From CAYQJC01 sp964417825 (GTDB taxonomy: Bacteria > Patescibacteriota > Minisyncoccia > Minisyncoccales > CG1-02-41-26): a stretch of DNA of 17,835 nt. Under the pieces are notes generated by a model. The model was not told where the DNA came from. It ran no database searches and saw only the letters and a list, made by a program, of their open reading frames with translations. A program made the translations under genes and the position numbers. Positions 1 through 5,610 of this stretch are shown here, piece by piece. How positions within the stretch are numbered: the first letter of the stretch is position 1; every line of letters begins with the position of its first letter. The stretch spans positions 1-17,835 of the forward strand of contig CAYQJC010000011.1 in the NCBI GenBank assembly GCA_964417825.1. Reading direction: 5' to 3'.

Positions 1-106
1 ATAAACTTACCGCATCTAACTCAGCAATCATCCCTAACCTTAATATCTCTTTGTCAATATCTTCTTTTTTAACTTTTTCAAGATCAATTGGTATTTTAGA
101 TAACAT
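1..106 (-). CDS. Ferritin-like (encapsulin-cargo type) protein, N-terminal fragment
   Basis: Reading leftward from ATG at 106, 35 codons are open to the window edge. The product begins MLSKIPIDLEKVKKEDIDKE and continues ILRLGMIAELDAVSL. The ILRL-x-x-IAELDA-x-x-L signature matches helix 1 of the short ferritin-like domain found on encapsulin-associated proteins, for example at the N-terminus of the Pyrococcus furiosus encapsulin fusion (from memory). In that family the Glu of AELDA (here E29) is an iron ligand of the dinuclear centre. The codon cut by the edge starts with T, which fits the Tyr usual at that position. Whether this is a stand-alone protein of about 100 residues or the front of an encapsulin fusion cannot be seen. 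A rubrerythrin-like protein is the alternative. The gene is divergent from recG. Confidence 0.7.
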   Translation of the reverse strand, partial: MLSKIPIDLEKVKKEDIDKEILRLGMIAELDAVSL

Positions 107-113
107 TTAATTT

Positions 114-143
114 AGTATGTTTAACGTCGAGTGTTAAACACAA
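114..143 (-). promoter_or_regulatory. Candidate promoter of the ferritin-like gene
   Basis: On the minus strand TTGTGT (143-138) and CATACT (119-114) are separated by 18 nt. The predicted start of transcription is near 107, directly before the ATG at 106, so the message would be leaderless. The -10 matches the consensus at only 4 of 6 positions, so this is tentative. Confidence 0.35.
118..140. promoter_or_regulatory. Perfect inverted repeat, candidate operator
   Basis: TGTTTAAC (118-125) and GTTAAACA (133-140) are exact reverse complements around a 7-nt spacer, GTCGAGT. The dyad fills the interval between the candidate -35 and -10 of the ferritin-like gene and ends 6 nt upstream of the recG -35. 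A dimeric repressor bound here would block the ferritin-like promoter. The binding protein is not identifiable from the sequence, and no long T tract makes it look like a terminator. Confidence 0.5.
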
Positions 144-146
144 TTA

Positions 147-175
147 TTGAGTTCAACCTTTTATTGAGCTATTAT
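147..175 (+). promoter_or_regulatory. Predicted sigma-70-type promoter of recG
   Basis: TTGAGT (147-152) and TATTAT (170-175) are separated by exactly 17 nt. Transcription would start near 182 and give a leader of about 33 nt before the recG ATG at 215. GGAG at 194-197 is the only Shine-Dalgarno-like motif and is about 17 nt from the ATG, farther than usual. Confidence 0.6.
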
Positions 176-214
176 TTTAGTGTAAGCTAAATCCGGAGAG
201 ACTTCAAATATTCA

Positions 215-2401
215 ATGAATTTAGATACGCCAATTAAAGAAATCCCCAGGGTTGGGCCGAGTTTTCGAAAGAAATTGGAAAAAATGGGAATTAAAACGGT
301 GGAAGATCTCCTTTTTCATTTTCCTCATCGTTATGAGGATTTTTCTAATATTCGGCCAATTTCTAAAGTGAAATTGAACGAATCAAATTGTATTTTAGGA
401 AAAATTTTAGAGATCAGAAATTCAAGGACCTGGAAGAAAAAAATGATTTTAACCGAAGCGATTGTTGAGGATAAAACAGGGGCTATAAAAGTTATTTGGT
501 TTAATCAACCATATTTGATAAAGGTGTTGAGGGCCGGAGATGTGGTTTGTCTGGCTGGAAAAGTTAGTTTGGGAGATAAAGGAGTATTTCTCTCAAATCC
601 CGCTTATGAAAAAATTCCAAATCTCTCTAAAGAGCCGGGCTCTCGAGCCATAGGCAAACTTCAAATTCCAAATTCCAAACTAATCCATACCGGAAGAATT
701 GTGCCGGTTTACCCGGAGACAGAGGGTTTATCTTCCCGTTGGTTTCGATATATTTTAAAACCATTACTCCAAAGATTTAAAAACAGAACTCCAGAAATTT
801 TACCTCAAAAAATTATAAAGAAATACCACCTTCTCCCAAGAAACCAAGCTCTCTGGCAAGTTCATTTCCCCGATTCATTAGAAATGGCTGAAAGAGCAAA
901 AGCTCGATTCTCTTTTGAGGAGCTTTTTTTGATCGAACTTTCAGTTCTAAGAGAAAGATTAAAATTAGACAAAGAAAAGGCACCAGTGATTCCAATTAAT
1001 GTTGAATTAATAAAAGAATTTGTGAACTCTTTACCTTTCAAATTAACTGATGCTCAAAGAAAATGTGCCTGGCAAATTTTAAAAGATATGGAACGTAACC
1101 GCCCGATGTCTCGGCTTTTGGAAGGTGATGTTGGCTCAGGGAAAACAGTGGTTGCAGTGATTGCTGCTTTAAATACAACAAAAGCTGGCTATCAGGTAGC
1201 TTTTATGGCTCCAACTGAAATTTTAGCTAAACAACACTTCGGAGAAGTTACAAAACTTCTTCAACCTTTCAAAGTAAGAATTGCTCTTTTAACCGGTAAA
1301 GAGGATAAAATAATTTCTCAAAAATTGAAAAATGAAATTTTGGAAATTTCCCGAAATAAACTTTTAGATAAAGCAAGGAAAGGAGAAATTGATATTTTAA
1401 TTGGTACCCATACCCTTATTCAAGATAAAGTAAAATTTGGTAAACTTGGCCTTTGTATTATTGACGAACAACATCGATTTGGGGTTGAACAACGAGCCCG
1501 CCTCTGCCAAAGCTACAGCGGGCAGGCAAAAGTCATCCCTCATCTATTATCAATGACTGCCACTCCTATTCCTCGAACTTTAGCTTTAACAATTTATGGA
1601 GATCTCGATTTGTCAATTTTAGATGAAATGCCCAAGGGCAGAAAAAAAATAATTACTAAAGTTGTTCCCCCTCAAGAGAGAGAAAAAGCTTACCAATTTA
1701 TAAGAAAGAGGGTAAAAGAAGGAGAGCAAGTTTTTGTTATTTGCCCGAGAATTGAATCGGGAAACAAAAAGCAGGAAGTAGAGAGTAATGAGCGGGAGGT
1801 TTTGAGTTGGGCTGAAGCGAAAGCAGTGAAGGAGGAATATGAAAAATTGTCGAAGGAAGTTTTCCCCGATTTAAGAGTGGCGATGTTACACGGTAGAATG
1901 AAGTCGAAAGAAAAAGAAAAGATAATGAGAGACTTTAAAGCAGGACGAATTGATATTTTAGTTTCCACCTCGGTAGTTGAAGTGGGTATTGATATCCCGA
2001 AAGCCACAGTGATGATGATTGAAGGAGCAGAAAGATTTGGTTTGGCTCAATTACATCAATTCCGAGGAAGAGTTGGCCGATCGGATTTGCAATCTTATTG
2101 CCTTCTGTTTACTGAATCACCCGCCAAAAAAACTCGCCAACGATTGGAAGCAATAGTTGAAGCCGAAAATGGTTTTGAATTGGCTCAAAAAGATTTAGAA
2201 ATTCGAGGCCCAGGAAGTTTATACGGAACAAAACAATGGGGAATTCCAGATTTAGCTATGGAGAATTTAAAAAATCTTCCATTAGTTGAAAAAACGAGAG
2301 AGGCAGCCAAATCCCTCTTAGCGGAAGATCCAGATTTAAAAAATTATCCTCTCTTAAAAGAGAAATTAAAGAAATTCATTAAACGAGTTCACTTGGAGTA
2401 A
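215..2401 (+). CDS. recG: ATP-dependent DNA helicase RecG
   Basis: RecG remodels stalled replication forks and branch-migrates Holliday junctions. This copy has 728 residues (E. coli RecG has 693). It opens with the typical helix-hairpin-helix-like lead (DTPIKEIPRVGPSFRKKLEK), followed by the OB-fold wedge domain and two helicase domains. Visible motifs are Walker A GDVGSGKT at 304-311, DEQH at 417-420, MTATPIPRTLAL (motif III) and QFRGRVGR (motif VI) at 615-622. The family-typical C-terminal segment FELAQKDLEIRGPGSLYGTKQWG is split here as FELAQKDLEIRGPG and a following LYGTKQWG. Two stretches look inserted relative to the family: about residues 133-156 in the wedge region before IHTGRIVPVYP, and about 428-437 between DEQH and motif III. 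Both coincide with repeat-like DNA. The start matches the family N-terminus. Confidence 0.97.
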   Translation: MNLDTPIKEIPRVGPSFRKKLEKMGIKTVEDLLFHFPHRYEDFSNIRPISKVKLNESNCILGKILEIRNSRTWKKKMILTEAIVEDKTGAIKVIWFNQPYLIKVLRAGDVVCLAGKVSLGDKGVFLSNPAYEKIPNLSKEPGSRAIGKLQIPNSKLIHTGRIVPVYPETEGLSSRWFRYILKPLLQRFKNRTPEILPQKIIKKYHLLPRNQALWQVHFPDSLEMAERAKARFSFEELFLIELSVLRERLKLDKEKAPVIPINVELIKEFVNSLPFKLTDAQRKCAWQILKDMERNRPMSRLLEGDVGSGKTVVAVIAALNTTKAGYQVAFMAPTEILAKQHFGEVTKLLQPFKVRIALLTGKEDKIISQKLKNEILEISRNKLLDKARKGEIDILIGTHTLIQDKVKFGKLGLCIIDEQHRFGVEQRARLCQSYSGQAKVIPHLLSMTATPIPRTLALTIYGDLDLSILDEMPKGRKKIITKVVPPQEREKAYQFIRKRVKEGEQVFVICPRIESGNKKQEVESNEREVLSWAEAKAVKEEYEKLSKEVFPDLRVAMLHGRMKSKEKEKIMRDFKAGRIDILVSTSVVEVGIDIPKATVMMIEGAERFGLAQLHQFRGRVGRSDLQSYCLLFTESPAKKTRQRLEAIVEAENGFELAQKDLEIRGPGSLYGTKQWGIPDLAMENLKNLPLVEKTREAAKSLLAEDPDLKNYPLLKEKLKKFIKRVHLE
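631..679 (+). repeat. In-frame repeat-like insert in recG (wedge region)
   Basis: A GC-rich dyad (AGAGCC-G-GGCTCT, 631-643, overlapping GGCTC-TC-GAGCC, 638-649) is followed by a T/A-rich tract with AAATTCCAAATTC at 663-675. The same 13-mer occurs on the minus strand at 9060-9048 after hsp20. The encoded peptide includes KEPGSRAIGKLQIPNSK and lies just before the conserved IHTGRIVPVYP, where I would expect a short acidic linker. The reading frame is kept. Confidence 0.5.
1496..1527 (+). repeat. GC-rich palindromic in-frame insert in recG
   Basis: GCCCGC (1496-1501) and GCGGGC (1518-1523) are exact reverse complements, with GGCAGGC continuing to 1527. The encoded residues ARLCQSYSGQAK interrupt the usually short link between FGVEQR and the PH-x-L-x-MTATP motif. 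The stretch is clearly richer in G and C than the flanking recG sequence. Confidence 0.45.
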
Positions 2402-2452
2402 ATTAGAGGTAAAATATAACTAGAAAGGTCAAACGTCATTGATTTTAAAAAT

Positions 2453-2725
2453 ATGGGCCTTTTCGATTACAAACCTCATGTTTCAAGAAGATCATTTAAG
2501 CAGGTAAGGATAAATCTTCGAAAGAAAGGTTTTTCTAAAAAAGAAATCGATAAAATCGAACAGATCTTCCGAGGAGACATCGAAGAAAGCGGAGCTCAGA
2601 TAGGAATTGACCGCAGCGAATTAGAAAAAGGGATTAACTGGATGAAAAGAAATCCTACCTCTCATGGAATTTCCAAAAGAAAGATTAATATTTTGGAGCA
2701 AGAACTTAAGAGGAAAATTAGATAG
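2453..2725 (+). CDS. Small basic protein of unknown function
   Basis: A 90-residue Lys/Arg-rich protein I do not recognise. It has no signal peptide or membrane segment. Two similar helical stretches, FSKKEIDKIEQIFRGDI (about 28-44) and ISKRKINILEQELKRKI (about 73-89), suggest an internal duplication of a helix that could bind nucleic acid; that is inference only. It starts 51 nt after recG on the same strand with no visible terminator between, so co-transcription is likely. AAAGG at 2424-2428 is about 24 nt from the ATG at 2453, too far for a normal ribosome site. It converges on the glycosyltransferase gene with only 10 nt between the stop codons. Confidence 0.7.
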   Translation: MGLFDYKPHVSRRSFKQVRINLRKKGFSKKEIDKIEQIFRGDIEESGAQIGIDRSELEKGINWMKRNPTSHGISKRKINILEQELKRKIR

Positions 2726-2735
2726 GTAAAACAAA

Positions 2736-4283
2736 TTAGAAATGGTTCTCTGATTTACTTTTGTAGTTTCGGATCTTCGGGGTATTCCAAAATCCCAGAT
2801 ACTTTCCTAGCATTAGGCGGATTTGAGCATCTAGGGCAGGAAAAGCGCCAAAAATTATTAGGGTAATAGGTAAAAGCAACCACTGAGATATCATTGAGAT
2901 ATTCCGAAGCCAACCTATTTTCTTGGGTCGTGGAGGCAGAAATAAAACATTTACTGCTGCAGCCGTAATCATTCCTATATTAGCGAAACTCATAATCCAA
3001 CCGGTCAATCGAGGAAGATTGTAAGAAAATAGAGTAACATTAAATTCTCTCCCACCTAAAACTAAAGGCAACCAGCCCAAAAACAAGATTAACAAAGCAG
3101 CACAAGACCAAGACCAAAACCCTTCTAGGGTAATAGCAGAATAGAAAATCTTTTTCTTTAAAGAGATTTTTTTATTTTGAAGAAAGCCATAAAGGATGTA
3201 GGGGATATTTTCTGCACCCCAAGCCCAACGCCTTTGCTGTTTGTATTGATTTATCATTGTAGAGAGCCAGCCTTCAGCCATCACCACATCCATTGAAACC
3301 GGATAATATAAGGGTTGAACTCGATAGTTACCATCATACTTCAAAAATGATTTCCAGAAGATTCGAGAATCATCAGAAACCACTGTTTTGGGAAAATTAA
3401 CTCCAAAAAAAGAAGCACTCGGCATTGAATGAGAAGAATAAGTTACCAGCTGTTCTGGTCTTTCTTGTTGCATCATCTGCCAAAAGGTATTGGAAGTAGC
3501 GATCACTCGACTGAAAGCTGGAGCTTCCCAAATGTTATTATGATAAACTGGAATCGGTTGGAAACTTACTCTCGGGGATTTTTTATTTTTCAAGTAGTGA
3601 TAAGTTAAACAAAGAAAATATTGAGGAAAAACTTTAGTATCGATATCAAAAATTGAGACTATAACGTCTTCATAAGAAATGCCAAGATTTTCAATCAGTT
3701 TTTTTGCAATCCTCCCGGCAAAAGCGACATTGGAACCTTTCCCTCGGATTTCGCCTGGTAAATTTCTTGGATGAGAGGTAATTAAAAAACGATAAAAAAA
3801 ATTGCCGTAATTTTTCTGAGCAAGGTTGGCAATGTTTTTATTTTTTTCTCCCCCTCTTTCTTCTTGAGCTAAAATAACAATCATTCTTTCTTTTGGCCAA
3901 TCGCAATTCTTTAAGCTCTCTAAGGTTTCCCGGATTATTTCCCATCCTTCTTTATACATAGGTAAAATTACCAGCTGATAAATGTCTTGCCAAGGAAGAT
4001 TTTTAAGTTTCTTTTGCCAATCGAGCCTGAGATTTTTTTTCATTTGCTTAAAACAAGTAATTTGATGAAAAGAAAGATAACCAATTTTTAAGGTCCACCA
4101 GACAGCAAAAATAATTATAAAAATAGCTACCCAAACAGGCCTTAACCAAGAGAAGAGAAAAGCAAAACTTAAGGTAATTAAACTTAAAAGGCCAGGCAGC
4201 ATTTCAAAAAATCGGTAGAGAATTCTTTCTTTGGGATTCAGAATATCTTGAGCCCGTCCAATTTCCAGATAATCTTTTTTCAT
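2736..4283 (-). CDS. Membrane-bound family 2 glycosyltransferase
   Basis: A 515-residue inverting glycosyltransferase of the GT2 type, similar in layout to processive cellulose/hyaluronan synthases. Two membrane helices lie at about 30-72. The cytoplasmic catalytic domain carries LVILPMYKEGWEI (105-117), GKGSNVAFAG (181-190), the metal-binding DID (213-215), SDD (303-305) in the position of the usual acidic base motif, and QQRRW (349-353), which fits the Q-x-x-R-W acceptor motif. About four further helices follow from roughly 380 to 485. It probably polymerises or transfers a sugar at the inner membrane for surface polysaccharide; donor and acceptor are unknown. ATG at 4283 lies 10 nt after tRNA-Glu on the same strand, with no Shine-Dalgarno motif between. 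Confidence 0.85.
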   Translation of the reverse strand: MKKDYLEIGRAQDILNPKERILYRFFEMLPGLLSLITLSFAFLFSWLRPVWVAIFIIIFAVWWTLKIGYLSFHQITCFKQMKKNLRLDWQKKLKNLPWQDIYQLVILPMYKEGWEIIRETLESLKNCDWPKERMIVILAQEERGGEKNKNIANLAQKNYGNFFYRFLITSHPRNLPGEIRGKGSNVAFAGRIAKKLIENLGISYEDVIVSIFDIDTKVFPQYFLCLTYHYLKNKKSPRVSFQPIPVYHNNIWEAPAFSRVIATSNTFWQMMQQERPEQLVTYSSHSMPSASFFGVNFPKTVVSDDSRIFWKSFLKYDGNYRVQPLYYPVSMDVVMAEGWLSTMINQYKQQRRWAWGAENIPYILYGFLQNKKISLKKKIFYSAITLEGFWSWSCAALLILFLGWLPLVLGGREFNVTLFSYNLPRLTGWIMSFANIGMITAAAVNVLFLPPRPKKIGWLRNISMISQWLLLPITLIIFGAFPALDAQIRLMLGKYLGFWNTPKIRNYKSKSENHF

Positions 4284-4293
4284 AAAGAAAATA

Positions 4294-4365
4294 TGGCGCT
4301 ACCGGGAATCGAACCCGGATTTTGGGATTGAAAGCCCCATGTCCTTGCCATTAGACGATAGCGCC
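4294..4365 (-). tRNA. tRNA-Glu (anticodon UUC)
   Basis: On the minus strand a 7-bp acceptor stem GGCGCTA/TAGCGCC closes a full cloverleaf with GGTTCGATTCC in the T arm. The anticodon stem TGGGG/TCCCA (one G-T pair) holds the loop CTTTCAA, giving anticodon TTC. The discriminator is A. CCA is not encoded, since the following bases are TAT. The glycosyltransferase gene starts 10 nt downstream on the same strand. Confidence 0.95.
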
Positions 4366-4375
4366 ATTCAATCAA

Positions 4376-4403
4376 ATTATAACTAAAAATTGAAAAAAAA
4401 CAA
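4376..4403 (-). promoter_or_regulatory. Predicted promoter of tRNA-Glu (and glycosyltransferase)
   Basis: On the minus strand TTGTTT (4403-4398) and a perfect TATAAT (4381-4376) are 16 nt apart. The predicted start is within a few bases of the mature tRNA 5' end at 4365. The box overlaps the tsaD promoter on the other strand. Confidence 0.6.
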
Positions 4404-4418
4404 GAAAAAATATATGAT
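4390..4418 (+). promoter_or_regulatory. Predicted promoter of tsaD
   Basis: TTGAAA (4390-4395) and TATGAT (4413-4418) are separated by exactly 17 nt. Transcription would start near 4425, which places the upstream in-frame TTG (4390) and ATG (4414) inside the promoter and leaves 4447 or 4456 as the usable tsaD start. Confidence 0.6.
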
Positions 4419-4455
4419 AAACTATACAGATTTCAATACAAGTTTAATGCAAATT

Positions 4456-5547
4456 ATGCGTATAGTTGGTATAGATACCTCCTGCGATGATACTTGCATT
4501 AGTATAGTGGATGTCAAATCTCAGGGGTCAAATGTCAAATCTTTCGAGATTCTTTCAAATGTTGTTTCTTCCCAGATTAAACTCCATCGCCGATATGGGG
4601 GAGTATACCCGAGTCTGGCTAAAAGAGAGCATCAAAAGAACTTACCAATTGTTCTCAAAAAAGCTTTAAAGAAAGGTAGGGTGACTCAAAAGAATCCAAG
4701 GGTTAATTTTCTCGCAGTAACAATTGGGCCCGGGCTAGATCCTTGTTTGTGGCAAGGAATAAATTTTACTAAAGAAGTGGCGAAAAGATGGAATTTGCCA
4801 ATAATACCTGTCAATCATATTGAAGCACACATCTTGGCCAATTGGCTAGTTCCAATTGGCTCAAAATCAAAAATAAAAAATAAAAAAATAGAATTTCCAG
4901 CGGTTTGCTTAGTTGTTTCAGGAGGACATACCCAACTGATTTTAATGAGAAAAATTGGCCAGTATAAAATAATCGGCGAAACAAGAGATGATGCTGCAGG
5001 TGAATGTTTTGATAAAACTGCCAGAATCTTGGGGCTCCCCTATCCTGGAGGACCAGCGATAGCCGCTGAGGCGGCCAAATTTTCAGTTTTCTCCCGCATT
5101 TTACGGGATTCAATTAAATTGCCAAGACCGATGATCAACAGCAAAGATTATGATTTCAGTTTTTCTGGATTAAAAACTGCGGTGCTTTATGACTTCAAGA
5201 GCCGCCCCAAAAAAGAAAGAAGATCAAGAGCATATATTAGAGCTATGGCCAAAGAAATCCAGCAAGCAATAATTGATGTTTTGATTAAAAAGACAATCAA
5301 AGCAGCTAAGAATTATAAAGCAAAAAGTATAATTTTAGGAGGAGGAGTTGTCGCCAATAAGGAATTAAGAAAACAACTTAAAGAAAAAATCAAAAAAGAA
5401 ATCCCTAATTCCCAATTCTTGATTCCTGATTCCAGACTTTGCACTGACAACGCAGCGATGGTGGCTCTGGCTGGATATTTCAATCGAAAAAAAGCAACAA
5501 AAAATTACCAAAAAATAAAAGCCTTAGCAAATCTGAGAATCAACTAA
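4456..5547 (+). CDS. tsaD: tRNA t6A37 threonylcarbamoyltransferase TsaD
   Basis: TsaD transfers the threonylcarbamoyl group to A37 of ANN-decoding tRNAs, together with TsaB and TsaE (not in this window). From ATG 4456 the product has 363 residues and opens MRIVGIDTSCDDT, aligning position for position with E. coli MRVLGIETSCDET. ATG 4447 is the alternative start; earlier in-frame starts fall inside the predicted promoter. Motifs include the metal-binding HIEAH (121-125), SGGHTQLI (155-162), GETRDDAAGECFDK, PYPGGP, LGGGVVANKELR, and CTDNAAM with the ligand Asp at 331. Three segments look added to the family pattern: VKSQGSNVKS after SIVD, GSKSKIKNKK before EFPAV, and IPNSQFLIPDS before RLCTDNAAM. 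The first and third coincide with repeat-like DNA. valS follows 63 nt later. Confidence 0.96.
   Translation: MRIVGIDTSCDDTCISIVDVKSQGSNVKSFEILSNVVSSQIKLHRRYGGVYPSLAKREHQKNLPIVLKKALKKGRVTQKNPRVNFLAVTIGPGLDPCLWQGINFTKEVAKRWNLPIIPVNHIEAHILANWLVPIGSKSKIKNKKIEFPAVCLVVSGGHTQLILMRKIGQYKIIGETRDDAAGECFDKTARILGLPYPGGPAIAAEAAKFSVFSRILRDSIKLPRPMINSKDYDFSFSGLKTAVLYDFKSRPKKERRSRAYIRAMAKEIQQAIIDVLIKKTIKAAKNYKAKSIILGGGVVANKELRKQLKEKIKKEIPNSQFLIPDSRLCTDNAAMVALAGYFNRKKATKNYQKIKALANLRIN
4511..4545 (+). repeat. TCAAAT-type tract in frame within tsaD
   Basis: The tract contains GTCAAATCTCA, GGTCAAATGTCAAATCT and a leading GATGTCAAA. It encodes VKSQGSNVKS between SIVD and FEILSNVVSSQ, where family members usually have a shorter turn. 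The same words occur on the minus strand at 11505-11391 after gyrA and at 11841-11802 inside gyrA. Confidence 0.5.
5401..5440 (+). repeat. AATTCC-type tract in frame within tsaD
   Basis: Tandem variants of AATTCCCAATTCTTGATTC and CTGATTCCAGAC encode EIPNSQFLIPDSR just before the conserved LCTDNAAM. The tract resembles the AAATTCCAAATTC tract in recG and the one after hsp20. Confidence 0.4.
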
Positions 5548-5610
5548 TTCAATACGTAATAAATTAGCCATGGCTGAGTTAACACAAATAAAGATGGTGG
5601 AATAAAATTT

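Noticed and set aside
1690..2007. Antisense open frame of about 105 codons within recG
   Set aside because: It lies wholly opposite a well-conserved gene, has no domain features, and its composition reflects the recG coding strand.
4390..4455. A longer TsaD N-terminus starting at TTG 4390 or ATG 4414
   Set aside because: The extra residues MKKNKKKYMINYTDFNTSL have no counterpart in the family, and the DNA there is a TTGAAA-N17-TATGAT promoter.
5567..5576. AGCCATGGCT palindrome between tsaD and valS
   Set aside because: Ten bases without further symmetry or placement near a promoter; readily expected by chance.
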